Source of the DNA: Adhaeribacter soli | GTDB taxonomy: Bacteria > Bacteroidota > Bacteroidia > Cytophagales > Hymenobacteraceae | Length of the DNA: 64,000 nt | Reading direction: 5' to 3' | Assembly (NCBI RefSeq): GCF_008727925.1 | Contig: NZ_VTWT01000001.1 | Location: 496,001-560,000 of the forward strand | Position numbers and translations under genes: made by a program | The notes under the pieces: model-generated | Database searches by the model: none | Seen by the model: only the letters and a program-made list of their open reading frames with translations | Told to the model about the DNA's origin: nothing | Part shown: positions 49,548 to 58,092 of the stretch, in pieces | How the letters are laid out: every line of letters begins with the position of its first letter | Numbering within the stretch: the first letter of the stretch is position 1

Positions 49548-49789
49548 AGAAGCTATCTCAAAAATTTACCTGTCATCGTGAATAGGGAAAATTTTGGGTG
49601 AAATTTCTTAAAGTGGATATGACATCAAAAGTTGGTTTCCAATGGTGGTGCCGTCTGCTAAATGTCATCTTGAGCACAGCCAAGGACCTCGTTGGCTCTC
49701 AGTTCCAACGCCAGATTCAACGTTTTACCCATAGCCTACAAGTTGTTTCGCTATCGCTCAACATGACAATCATTTTTGAGATAGCTTCT
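49548..49789. mobile_element. MITE-like element with perfect 18-bp terminal inverted repeats
   Basis: AGAAGCTATCTCAAAAAT (49548-49565) and its exact reverse complement (49772-49789) bound 242 bp without a credible gene. An inner pair, TGTCATCTTGAGC and GCTCAACATGACA, nests. The central part is shared with 27700-27850. No clear target-site duplication was seen. Confidence 0.7.
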
Positions 49790-49801
49790 GGTTGAAGTAA
49801 A

Positions 49802-49830
49802 TTGCTTAATTATGGGCTCCTGTATATTTT
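49802..49830 (+). promoter_or_regulatory. Candidate promoter for the DUF2905 gene
   Basis: TTG at 49802-49804 and TATATTTT at 49823-49830 (one mismatch from TAnnTTTG), 18 bp apart, just downstream of the MITE-like element. Confidence 0.42.
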
Positions 49831-49892
49831 TAGTCCAGATACTAAAATCCCGAATCCAATGTCTTTTTACGTAATTAAACAGCGCCTTCTTT

Positions 49893-50117
49893 ATGCCTCC
49901 ATCTATTGGTAAGATCCTGGTTTTTGTGGGTTTGGGAATTGCAGTTTTAGGATTGCTTTTCTGGTTTGCGGGCGATAAACTGAACTGGTTTGACCGGCTG
50001 CCCGGCGATGTGCGTTACGAAAGCCGCAACGTGCGCATTTATTTTCCCTGGGTAACGATGCTGCTGCTCAGCATTCTTTTCAGCCTGGTTATGTGGCTTA
50101 TCCGTAAGTTCTTCTGA
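49893..50117 (+). CDS. DUF2905 small membrane protein
   Basis: A 74-residue protein with two hydrophobic helices (about residues 7-25 and 51-69) separated by WFDRLPGDVRYESRNVRIYFPW, the conserved core of DUF2905. Function unknown. Confidence 0.88.
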   Translation: MPPSIGKILVFVGLGIAVLGLLFWFAGDKLNWFDRLPGDVRYESRNVRIYFPWVTMLLLSILFSLVMWLIRKFF

Positions 50118-50185
50118 TTTATCTGATTTTTTATTCTGAACCTTTTATAATCCTGCAACCAGGCTTCCGCTCCAATTACCTCGCT

Positions 50186-51964
50186 ATGAAACTTCAAACC
50201 CTGCTTCTTCTTTTTTTGTTGTTTACGGCGGCGTTTTTCGGTTGCACATCTGAAAACCGGAATGAAGCGAAAACAGAACGTACGCCTGACGACAAGTTTG
50301 ACGGTGACAAGCGGCGCTGGGTGGAGAAATTCTGGAAACTAGATCCGGTTTGGGCTACTTCGCAAGGGTATCATAAATACGACAGTGTGCTGGTAATTCC
50401 GGATGCCAGAAAGCGCGAAGCCATGCTGGTAACGTATCAGAACATGCTTTCGGAATTGAAGCGTTATAAGCCGGAAAAACTTTCGGTGCAGAACCAGATC
50501 GATTACCGTCTGCTCGATAATTTCCTTCACTATAATTTCTGGCTGCTGAAAGATTTCCGGAGCTTTGAATGGGATCCCTCGGTTTATAACCTGGGCAGCA
50601 GCGTGGCCGAAATCCTGAATGGACGTTACGACAGCCTTTCGAACCGTTTAAGGGCCATTTCCCTGAAGATTGCCAAAGCCCCGGTGTATTACGAAACCGC
50701 AATTGCTACGCTGCAAAAACCTACCCTGGAGCATACCCAACTGGCCATTTTGCAAAACAGGGGCGGGGCCGAAGTTTTTGGCCCAGCCATGCTCGATTCG
50801 ATAGCCAAATCGAACCTGAAACCGGCAGAAAAGGACTTGTTGAGCCAGCGCATTGCCACCGCCAAACTGGCTATAAACGGCTATGTACGTTATTTAGAAA
50901 ACCAGGTGCTGCCTACGCTCCGGAACGATAAAGGCCGGAGTTTCCGCCTTGGCAAAGAGCTATACGATCAGAAGTTTCGGTACGAGATTCAGGCCTCCAA
51001 TTCTCCGGAAGAAATTTACCGCAAAGCCCAGGCGCATAAACAGGAACTTCATCGGCAAATGATCAAGCTCAGCCGCCAGCTCTGGCCGAAGTATTTTACC
51101 GAAGCCCCGCCTACCGATAGCCTGGAAATGGTACGCAAAATGGTAGGAAAACTCTCGGAAAAACACGTATCCCGCGATTCGTTTGTCGTGGCAATCCGGA
51201 ACCAGATCCCACAACTGGAGCAATTCGTATCGGCCAAAAAGCTGCTTACCCTTGATCCGAGCCGGCCTTTAAAAGTGCGGGAAACGCCCCTGTACATGCG
51301 CGGCGGCGGGGCAGGAGCATCCGTTTCCGCCCCTGGGCCGTACGACCAGAAAGCCGATACGTATTACAACGTAACGCCGCTGGATGATTATTCCCCTGCC
51401 CAGGCCGAAAGTTACCTCCGGGAATACAACAACTACACCCTCCAGATCCTGAATATTCACGAAGCCATTCCCGGGCATTATACCCAACTGGTTTACGCCA
51501 ACAAAGCACCTTCCATTATTAAAGCCATCCTCGGGAACGGTGCCATGATAGAAGGCTGGGCGGTATACGCCGAGCGCATGATGCTGGAAAACGGGTATAA
51601 GAACAGTCCGGAAATGTGGCTGATGTACTATAAATGGAACCTGCGCACCACCCTGAATACCATTGTCGATTACGGCGTGCACGTGCTTGGTTTTACCGAA
51701 AAACAGGTACTGGATCTGCTCCAGAAAGAAGGTTTCCAGGAAGCAGCCGAAGCCCAGGGCAAATGGACGCGGGTGAAACTGAGCCAGGTGCAGCTTTGCA
51801 GCTATTTTACCGGCTATACCGAAATCTACGACCTGCGCGAAGAACTGGAGAAAAAGCAAGGCAAAAACTTTAACCTCCAGAAATTTCACGAACAGTTTTT
51901 AAGCTACGGTAGCGCCCCGGTAAAATACATTCGTGAGCTGATGCTGCAGGAGAAGAAAAATTAA
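50186..51964 (+). CDS. DUF885 family lipoprotein, putative metallopeptidase
   Basis: A 592-residue protein with a lipoprotein signal (MKLQTLLLLFLLFTAAFFGC). It is largely helical, with the DUF885 hallmarks HEAIPGHYTQLVYA (residues 425-438, an extended HExxxGH zinc-type motif) and GWAVYAERMMLENGY. Members are thought to be periplasmic or surface peptidases; substrate unknown. Downstream is a one-helix peptide gene. Confidence 0.88.
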   Translation: MKLQTLLLLFLLFTAAFFGCTSENRNEAKTERTPDDKFDGDKRRWVEKFWKLDPVWATSQGYHKYDSVLVIPDARKREAMLVTYQNMLSELKRYKPEKLSVQNQIDYRLLDNFLHYNFWLLKDFRSFEWDPSVYNLGSSVAEILNGRYDSLSNRLRAISLKIAKAPVYYETAIATLQKPTLEHTQLAILQNRGGAEVFGPAMLDSIAKSNLKPAEKDLLSQRIATAKLAINGYVRYLENQVLPTLRNDKGRSFRLGKELYDQKFRYEIQASNSPEEIYRKAQAHKQELHRQMIKLSRQLWPKYFTEAPPTDSLEMVRKMVGKLSEKHVSRDSFVVAIRNQIPQLEQFVSAKKLLTLDPSRPLKVRETPLYMRGGGAGASVSAPGPYDQKADTYYNVTPLDDYSPAQAESYLREYNNYTLQILNIHEAIPGHYTQLVYANKAPSIIKAILGNGAMIEGWAVYAERMMLENGYKNSPEMWLMYYKWNLRTTLNTIVDYGVHVLGFTEKQVLDLLQKEGFQEAAEAQGKWTRVKLSQVQLCSYFTGYTEIYDLREELEKKQGKNFNLQKFHEQFLSYGSAPVKYIRELMLQEKKN

Positions 51965-51980
51965 GAATAATAAAATTAAG

Positions 51981-52067
51981 ATGCCTCGGTTCAAACTGCA
52001 CAAAGACCTTTTCGGATTACTATTTTTTCTACTGACCCTGCTGGTACTTTTTTTGTTTTTTCGGTAG
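51981..52067 (+). CDS. 28-residue single-helix membrane peptide
   Basis: ATG at 51981, stop at 52065-52067; product MPRFKLHKDLFGLLFFLLTLLVLFLFFR, a basic start followed by a 17-residue hydrophobic helix. It begins 16 bp after the DUF885 gene with an A-rich leader. It is too short for a confident call but fits a small membrane protein. Confidence 0.4.
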   Translation: MPRFKLHKDLFGLLFFLLTLLVLFLFFR

Positions 52068-52150
52068 GATAAAACAGTAGGGTATAGGCCTGGAAAACCA
52101 ATTGCAAAAATTAACTACTTTTGGACGGACAACAGACCCGCTTCAAAAGT

Positions 52151-52915
52151 ATGTTCTTTCTTCTTTCCAAAATCCTGGATTTTTTGCTGCAACCCATAAT
52201 CTGGATCATCCTGGTGCTGGCTGCGGGTTTGCTTACCAGGAATCCGGTCCGCAAAAAACGGCTGCTGGTAATCGGTTTTTGTTTGCTGCTTTTCTTTAGT
52301 AATCCGTTCATTATCAACGAAACCTGGCTGGCCTGGGAGAAACCGCCTGTACCGGTTAAAGAGGTTCCGATTTATGATGCCGCCATTGTACTGACAGGTA
52401 TAACCTTACAGGATAAATCGCCGCACGACCGGGTCTATTTTGAAAAAGGAGCAGACCGGATCCTGCACGCCCTGATGCTGTATAGAAAAGGCCGGTTTGG
52501 AAAAATCATTATCAGCGGAGGTTCGGGATCCATCCGGCAACAGCAGGCCTCCGAAGCCGATGAATTGCGTAATGTTCTCCTGCAGGCCGGTGTGCCCGAT
52601 TCCAGCATTATTGTTGAAAATAAAAGCCGCAACACCCGCGAAAATGCCTTGTTTACAGCCGAAATCCTGAAAACTAAACCGGAACTGCAGAAACTGCTTT
52701 TAATTACCTCGGCGTTTCACATGCGGCGCGCGGCGGGCTGCTTTGAAAAGGCCGGACTACAGCCCGACCTTTTTCCTGCCGATTATTACAGCACCGACCG
52801 GCTATATACCCCTGATTACCTGATCCTGCCCTCCGAAATCGCTTTGGCCGACTGGAAGCGCCTGATCCGGGAAATGACAGGGTTTGTGACGTATAAATTG
52901 CTCGGGTACTGCTAA
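52151..52915 (+). CDS. YdcF/ElyC family protein (DUF218)
   Basis: The ATG at 52151 is chosen, giving MFFLLSKILDFLLQPIIWIILVLAAGLL; a TTG ten codons upstream is possible. Two N-terminal helices are followed by the DUF218 domain with YDAAIVLTGI, ISGGSGSIRQQQASEADELRNVLLQAGV, ENKSRNTRENALFTAEIL and LLITSAFHMRRAAGCFEKAGL. ElyC/SanA relatives affect envelope integrity and lipid carrier use. Its last four bases overlap the convergent dehydrogenase gene. Confidence 0.9.
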   Translation: MFFLLSKILDFLLQPIIWIILVLAAGLLTRNPVRKKRLLVIGFCLLLFFSNPFIINETWLAWEKPPVPVKEVPIYDAAIVLTGITLQDKSPHDRVYFEKGADRILHALMLYRKGRFGKIIISGGSGSIRQQQASEADELRNVLLQAGVPDSSIIVENKSRNTRENALFTAEILKTKPELQKLLLITSAFHMRRAAGCFEKAGLQPDLFPADYYSTDRLYTPDYLILPSEIALADWKRLIREMTGFVTYKLLGYC

Positions 52916-54276
52916 GCCAGCCAGATACTTTTCTGGTTCACAAATTCCCGGATCCCTACGTACGATAATTCCCGCCCGTAACCCGATTTCTTGATTCCGC
53001 CAAACGGCATTTCCGGGCTCGAAGCCACCAGCGCGTTTATAAATACTGCACCCGATTCCATCCGCCTTGCCAACTCCTGGCCTTTTTTGTGGTCGTTTGT
53101 CCAGATTGAAGCGCCCAGGCCGAAGCGGGAATCATTGGCGATCCGGAGCGCGTCTTCGGCGTCTTTGGCTACCATTACGGCTGCCACCGGACCGAACATT
53201 TCTTCTTCGTAGGCCGGCATGCCGGGTTTTACATTTTTCAGGATCATGGGCTTGAACCAGGCAGAATCGTTTTCGGCGTGGCCGCCGTCCAGCACTTTTT
53301 CTGCGCCCTGGGCTACCGATTTTTCGACTTGTTTCTGCAGGCTTTCCGCCAGGTCTTTGCGCGCCAACGGGCCAAAGTCAGCTTCATCCGAAGCAGGGTC
53401 GCCGGATTTCAGGTTTGCCATTTTTTCTTTCATTTTCCGGATGAATTCTTCGGCAACGGGTTCTTCCACTATAAAGCGTTTAGCGGCAATGCAGCTCTGA
53501 CCGGTGTTGATCATCCGAGATCTCACCGCGTTTTCAGCAGCTAACTCCAAATCGGCATCCTGAAGCACGACAAAAGCATCGGAGCCGCCCAGTTCCAGTA
53601 CGGTTTTCTTTATTTCTTTGCCCGCTACCGAAGCCACGTGCGCCCCGGCGCCCTCGCTGCCTGTAAGCGTTACGGCCTTAATGCGTTCATCCTTGATCAG
53701 CACATCCACGCCGTCCGATTCTACGAGCACCGTCTGGAAAATGCCTTCCGGGAAACCGGCTTTGGTGAAAATTTCCTGAATGGCCAGGGCGCATTGCGGT
53801 ACGTTGGAAGCATGTTTCAGAATACCCACGTTGCCGGCCATAATAGCCGGGGCGGCAAACCGGAACACCTGCCAGAAAGGGAAATTCCAGGGCATAATGG
53901 CTAAAATAATTCCGAGCGGCTCATAGGCAATGTAGCTTCGGGTAGCGCCGGTTTTTATCAGTTCATCAGCCAGAAAAGTTTCAGCATTGGCCGCATAATA
54001 CTCACAAGCCAAAGCACACTTTCGAACTTCGCCGCGCGATTGCTGAATGGGTTTGCCCATTTCGGCGGTTATGATCCGGGCGTATTTTTCGGTATTGCCG
54101 GCAAGTTCACCTTGTACAAAGCGCATCAGTTCGGAGCGGTGCGTGAAATTAGAATGCCGCCAGGTTTGAAACGCTTTTTCGCCTTTAGCCAGCATGGTTT
54201 CTATTTCGGCTTCAGTGTGCGGGTCAAAGGTTTTTTCAACTTTGCCGGTAGCCGGGTTCAGGGTTTGTATCGCCAT
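52912..54276 (-). CDS. NAD(P)-dependent succinate-semialdehyde dehydrogenase
   Basis: A 454-residue aldehyde dehydrogenase with PWNFPFWQ (cofactor loop), TLTGSEGAGAHVAS, general base Glu228 (LELGGSDAF) and catalytic Cys262 (NTGQSCIAAKRFIV), ending in MPFGGIKKSGYGRELSYVGIREFVNQKS. This sequence subtype (GSDAF, GYGREL) is that of succinate-semialdehyde dehydrogenases, which oxidise succinate semialdehyde to succinate. No GABA transaminase is nearby. It is convergent with the YdcF gene, overlapping by four bases. Confidence 0.9.
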   Translation of the reverse strand: MAIQTLNPATGKVEKTFDPHTEAEIETMLAKGEKAFQTWRHSNFTHRSELMRFVQGELAGNTEKYARIITAEMGKPIQQSRGEVRKCALACEYYAANAETFLADELIKTGATRSYIAYEPLGIILAIMPWNFPFWQVFRFAAPAIMAGNVGILKHASNVPQCALAIQEIFTKAGFPEGIFQTVLVESDGVDVLIKDERIKAVTLTGSEGAGAHVASVAGKEIKKTVLELGGSDAFVVLQDADLELAAENAVRSRMINTGQSCIAAKRFIVEEPVAEEFIRKMKEKMANLKSGDPASDEADFGPLARKDLAESLQKQVEKSVAQGAEKVLDGGHAENDSAWFKPMILKNVKPGMPAYEEEMFGPVAAVMVAKDAEDALRIANDSRFGLGASIWTNDHKKGQELARRMESGAVFINALVASSPEMPFGGIKKSGYGRELSYVGIREFVNQKSIWLA

Positions 54277-54278
54277 CG

Positions 54279-54487
54279 TTTTGATTGTTGATTGCTAATT
54301 GTTGATTGCTAATTGCTGATTGTTAATTGTTGGTTGCTGATCGTTGATTGGTAATTGCAGGAAAAAACGAATTTAGATTTTTTCGATTAAAAATTACCGT
54401 TGTTGATGGAGGAAGTTACTTGACCTAATATAGAATTAAACAATCAGCAATCAACAATCAACAATTAACAATCAGCAATCAACAATT
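54279..54487. repeat. Inverted repeat of TTGATTGCTAATTG words
   Basis: 54279-54358 is built of TTGATTGCTAATTG-like units; 54441-54487 carries the reverse complement (CAATCAGCAATCAACAAT units). The ~80 bp between are unremarkable. This word-based type recurs at 3661 and 63541 with different words. Confidence 0.75.
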
Positions 54488-54555
54488 TATTAAAAACAGT
54501 ACCGTTTCGGGCACAAAAAGTTTATGTGTATCTTTAAGCCTAAAGCAAACCTACC

Positions 54556-54891
54556 ATGGAAAACACGTATTACAATCCCGCCGACCTGGCCAAATTTGGC
54601 AATATCTCGGAGCTTCAGCCGGAAATGGGCAATAAATTTTTCAGCTATTATGCCGAAGTTTTTAAAGAAGGCGCCCTGACCGAACGTGAAAAATCGCTGA
54701 TCGCTTTAGCCGTAGCACACGCCGTGCAGTGCCCGTACTGCATCGATGCCTATACCACCGATTCGCTGCAGAAAGGCGCGGACGAAAACCAGATGATGGA
54801 AGCAATTCACGTGGCCGCGGCCATAAAAGGGGGAGCAACCCTGGTGCACGGCGTGCAGATGATGAATAAGCTGAAGGAAGTTACCATGTAA
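54556..54891 (+). CDS. Arsenosugar biosynthesis-associated peroxidase-like protein
   Basis: A 111-residue AhpD/carboxymuconolactone-decarboxylase-like protein: LTEREKSLIALAVAHAVQCPYCIDAYTTDSLQKGADENQMMEAIHVAAAIKGGATLVHGVQMMNK, with the redox pair Cys59-x2-Cys62. This subtype is the one I remember paired with arsS. The radical SAM gene starts 3 nt after its stop, so the two are probably translationally coupled. Confidence 0.88.
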   Translation: MENTYYNPADLAKFGNISELQPEMGNKFFSYYAEVFKEGALTEREKSLIALAVAHAVQCPYCIDAYTTDSLQKGADENQMMEAIHVAAAIKGGATLVHGVQMMNKLKEVTM

Positions 54892-54894
54892 TTG

Positions 54895-55947
54895 ATGAAG
54901 TCTTTAAAAGCCCAGGAAGTACCTTTAGCCGATACCGGATTTCAGCTGAACGTGCTGAATTCCACATTTTCTGAACAAAAACAATTTCCGAAGTTCCGCG
55001 ATAAGCTGGCGGCCCATAATCTGTACCCGCTGAAACCGACCGGAATCCAAATTTTTCAGGTGAACCTGGGCAAGATGTGCAACCAGGTTTGCCGCCATTG
55101 CCACGTAGATGCCGGACCGGACCGCAAAGAGATCATGACCCGCGAAACCATGCTGGAATGCCTGGAGGCCCTGGCGCAAACCGATATTCCGGTGGTGGAC
55201 ATTACGGGCGGCGCGCCTGAAATGAATCCGGATTTCCGCTGGTTTGTGGAAGAAGTGTCCCGTTTAGGCCGCAAAGTAATGGTGCGCTGCAACCTGACCA
55301 TTATTCTGGCAAACCCGAAATACCACGATCTGCCGGTGTTTTTTAAGCTTCACCAAGTGCAGGTGGTTTCTTCGCTTCCTTATTTTTCGGCCACCCGCAC
55401 CAATGCCCAACGCGGCGAAGGCGTGTTCGAAAAATCGGTAAAGGCCCTGCAAATGCTGAACGCCGTTGGGTACGGCAAGGAAGGTTCGGAATTGATTTTA
55501 GACCTGGTGTTTAATCCTTCGGGCGCCTTTTTGCCGGGAGGCCAGGCCGGTCTCGAAAAAGAATTCAAGCGCCGCCTGAAACTGGGTTTTGACATCGATT
55601 TCAATAACCTTTTTGTTATCACGAACCTGCCCATCAGCCGTTTCCTCGATTACCTGATCGAAAGCCGGAACTACGAAACCTACATGGATAAACTGGTAAC
55701 GGCCTTTAACCCGGCAGCAGCCGAAAATGTGATGTGCCGCAATACCATTTCGGTAGGCTGGGACGGTTTTCTTTACGATTGTGATTTCAACCAGATGCTG
55801 GAGCTGAAGGTGAATTCCCAAGCCGGCAACCACATCCGGGATTTTGATTTGACTTCGCTGAATAACCGGGAAGTAGTGCTGAACCAGCATTGCTACGGCT
55901 GCACGGCAGGAGCCGGCTCAAGCTGTGGCGGCGAAACGGTAGCCTGA
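54895..55947 (+). CDS. arsS: Arsenosugar biosynthesis radical SAM protein ArsS
   Basis: ATG at 54895 is preferred to the TTG three bases earlier. The 350-residue protein has the radical SAM cluster motif Cys62-x3-Cys66-x2-Cys69 (CNQVCRHCHVDAGPDRKE), TGGAPEMNPDF, and a C-terminal Cys-rich tail CYGCTAGAGSSCGGETVA typical of ArsS. ArsS is linked to the adenosylation of dimethylarsenite on the way to arsenosugars. The operon continues with a glycosyltransferase-like gene. No arsM methyltransferase is in the window. Confidence 0.92.
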   Translation: MKSLKAQEVPLADTGFQLNVLNSTFSEQKQFPKFRDKLAAHNLYPLKPTGIQIFQVNLGKMCNQVCRHCHVDAGPDRKEIMTRETMLECLEALAQTDIPVVDITGGAPEMNPDFRWFVEEVSRLGRKVMVRCNLTIILANPKYHDLPVFFKLHQVQVVSSLPYFSATRTNAQRGEGVFEKSVKALQMLNAVGYGKEGSELILDLVFNPSGAFLPGGQAGLEKEFKRRLKLGFDIDFNNLFVITNLPISRFLDYLIESRNYETYMDKLVTAFNPAAAENVMCRNTISVGWDGFLYDCDFNQMLELKVNSQAGNHIRDFDLTSLNNREVVLNQHCYGCTAGAGSSCGGETVA

Positions 55948-55948
55948 T

Positions 55949-56554
55949 ATGAACCAAGAAAATGCCCTTATTATTTTCGTCCGGAATCCGGAATTAGGCA
56001 AGGTGAAAACCCGGCTGGCTGCTACCATTGGGGAGGAAAATGCTTTAAGGGTTTACAAAGAATTGCTTCGGCATACCCGTGACATTACCCAAAACCTGCC
56101 GGTCCGGAAACTGCTTTTTTTTACCGGTTCCCCTGATCCTGCTTTCTGGCCTTCGGAAATTTATGAGCCCTACCGGCAGGAGGAAGGCGATCTGGGGTTT
56201 CGGATGGAAAAAGCTTTTGAGCAGGCTTTTGCGGAAGGCGGCAGGAAGGTAATTATTATCGGCAGCGATTGCCATGAGCTACAGGAAGAAAATATTTCAG
56301 AAGCTTTTGAAAAACTGAATTCCCATAAGGCCGTAATTGGTCCGGCAGCGGACGGCGGGTATTACCTGCTTGGTTTTTCGGCCCTGAATCGTAGTGTTTT
56401 TCAGCATAAGACCTGGAGCACTGATACCGTTTTTCATGATACGATCCGCGATTTTGACCGGGAAGGTTTAACGTATGCAGTCTTACCGGTACTGCACGAT
56501 GTAGATGAAGGAAAAGACCTGAATGAAGTGTTGAGAAGTTTAATTTACGGCTGA
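55949..56554 (+). CDS. DUF2064/TIGR04282 glycosyltransferase of the arsenosugar operon
   Basis: A 201-residue protein with NALIIFVRNPELGKVKTRLAATIG at the start and IGSDCHELQEENISEAFEKLNSHKAVIGPAADGGYYLLGFS, features of the TIGR04282 glycosyltransferase-A-like group that I associate with arsenosugar loci. Starts one base after arsS ends. Probable role: adding or processing the sugar part of the arsenical; inferred from context. Confidence 0.88.
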   Translation: MNQENALIIFVRNPELGKVKTRLAATIGEENALRVYKELLRHTRDITQNLPVRKLLFFTGSPDPAFWPSEIYEPYRQEEGDLGFRMEKAFEQAFAEGGRKVIIIGSDCHELQEENISEAFEKLNSHKAVIGPAADGGYYLLGFSALNRSVFQHKTWSTDTVFHDTIRDFDREGLTYAVLPVLHDVDEGKDLNEVLRSLIYG

Positions 56555-56555
56555 A

Positions 56556-57080
56556 ATGAAAAAGATTCTGGAAACGGAGCGGTTAGTTTTAAGAGAAATT
56601 GAGCCAACCGATGCGGAAGTGCTTTACAACCTGAACCTGGATCCGGAAGTCATCCGCTATACCGGTGATTCGCCATTTGCGAGCGTAGCGGAAACCGAGA
56701 CGTTTCTGACAAATTACGCCGATTACCGGAAGTTTGGTTACGGCCGCTGGGGCGTGATCCGGAAGGAAGATGATGAATTTTTAGGCTGGTGCGGTTTAAA
56801 ATACCACCCGGATGAAAATTATACTGATCTGGGTTATCGATTCTTTAGAAAGTTCTGGGGTTTTGGTTACGCCACCGAAGCTGCCAAAGGATGTTTAGCC
56901 TATGGTTTCAATAAGCTGAATCTGGATTACCTGATTGGCACGGTGATGCACGAGAACTTGTCCTCCGTAAACGTACTGGAAAAAGCGGGCCTGCAATACT
57001 GGAAAGAGGACTTATGCGAAAAACATCCGGCCCAGGTTTACAGAATAAATAAAGCTGAATTTCAGAATTTACAACCTTAA
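56556..57080 (+). CDS. GNAT acetyltransferase (RimJ/RimL-like)
   Basis: A 174-residue GNAT protein: ILETERLVLREIEPTDAEVLYNLNLDPEVIRYTGD, then GWCGLKYHPDENYTDLGYRFFRKFWGFGYATEAAKGCLAYGF, where the FWGFGYATEA stretch is the acetyl-CoA loop, and NLSSVNVLEKAGL. Acceptor unknown. Starts one base after the glycosyltransferase gene, so it is the next gene of the arsenosugar operon. Confidence 0.9.
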   Translation: MKKILETERLVLREIEPTDAEVLYNLNLDPEVIRYTGDSPFASVAETETFLTNYADYRKFGYGRWGVIRKEDDEFLGWCGLKYHPDENYTDLGYRFFRKFWGFGYATEAAKGCLAYGFNKLNLDYLIGTVMHENLSSVNVLEKAGLQYWKEDLCEKHPAQVYRINKAEFQNLQP

Positions 57081-57124
57081 ATTACCTTTTGCAGGAGGCT
57101 TTGCTTTTTGCGGATTTAACAAAT

Positions 57125-57817
57125 ATGGAAAAACGATTAACCCAGGCTACCCTCGATTTTATAAAAGACCTGCAGCAGAATAACGAGCGCGGCTGGTTTC
57201 AGGAAAACAAAGGCCGTTACGAAGCCGCGCGTCAGGATTTCCTGGAGCTGGTGCAAAATGTAATTGATGGCGCTTCGAAGTTTGAACCGGCGCTGAAAGG
57301 GCAGGAAGCGAAAGACACCATGTTCCGGATTTACCGCGACATCCGCTTTTCCAACAACAAAACCCCTTACAAAGATCACCTGTGCGCATACCTGGCCGAA
57401 GGCGGCCGCAAAACCATAAATCCCGGTTACTACCTGCACATCAACCCGAATAACCAGTCGTTTCTTTCTATGGGCCTCTGGATGCCACCGGCCCCGGAAT
57501 TAAAAGCCGTGCGCCAGGAAATTGATTATAATTACGAAGAGCTGAAAGGGATCGTAGAAGCCCCGGCTTTCAAGAAATACTTCAAAGAATTTGGCGGCGA
57601 AAAGCTGAAAACCAACCCCAAAGGCTACGATTCCGATAACCCGGCCATCGACTGGTTGCGGCACAAAAGCTGGAGCGTAAGCTATCCCTTATCCGACGAA
57701 CTGTTGCTAAGCAACAAGCTTTCCGATACGCTGATCAGCCTGATGAAAACCGCCAAACCGATGATCGATTTCTTTATGCGCCCGCTGCAGGATTTGAATG
57801 AGGGTGGGGAGAAATAG
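57125..57817 (+). CDS. DUF2461 (TIGR02453) protein
   Basis: The ATG at 57125 gives MEKRLTQATLDFIKDLQQNNERGWFQENKGRYEAARQDF, the usual family start. The 230-residue protein also has FRIYRDIRFSNNKTPYKDHLCAYLAEGGRK and GYYLHINPNNQSFLSMGLWMPPAPELKAVRQEIDYN. Function unknown. Probably last gene of the arsenosugar transcript, 44 bp after the acetyltransferase. Confidence 0.9.
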   Translation: MEKRLTQATLDFIKDLQQNNERGWFQENKGRYEAARQDFLELVQNVIDGASKFEPALKGQEAKDTMFRIYRDIRFSNNKTPYKDHLCAYLAEGGRKTINPGYYLHINPNNQSFLSMGLWMPPAPELKAVRQEIDYNYEELKGIVEAPAFKKYFKEFGGEKLKTNPKGYDSDNPAIDWLRHKSWSVSYPLSDELLLSNKLSDTLISLMKTAKPMIDFFMRPLQDLNEGGEK

Positions 57818-58092
57818 GGGGTTCTGTAATTGAAATTAGGCCTACAAAGTTGATTGTTTTCAGTATGAAATTGTCTGAACACGATTTTAAGGATTGATTG
57901 GATAGATAGGATTTTTATACCGAATTGAGTAACTCTTTGGGCAAAATCATCATACCTTTCATATAAATCATACGAATCATAGTTCAGACAACTTTATCTG
58001 CGTAAAAGCAATGAAGAACTAATGATAAACTTCTACGCATTTTAAAGATAGTTCCTGAAACTTGTCCGTACCCAGACCGACTGGAATTCCGC

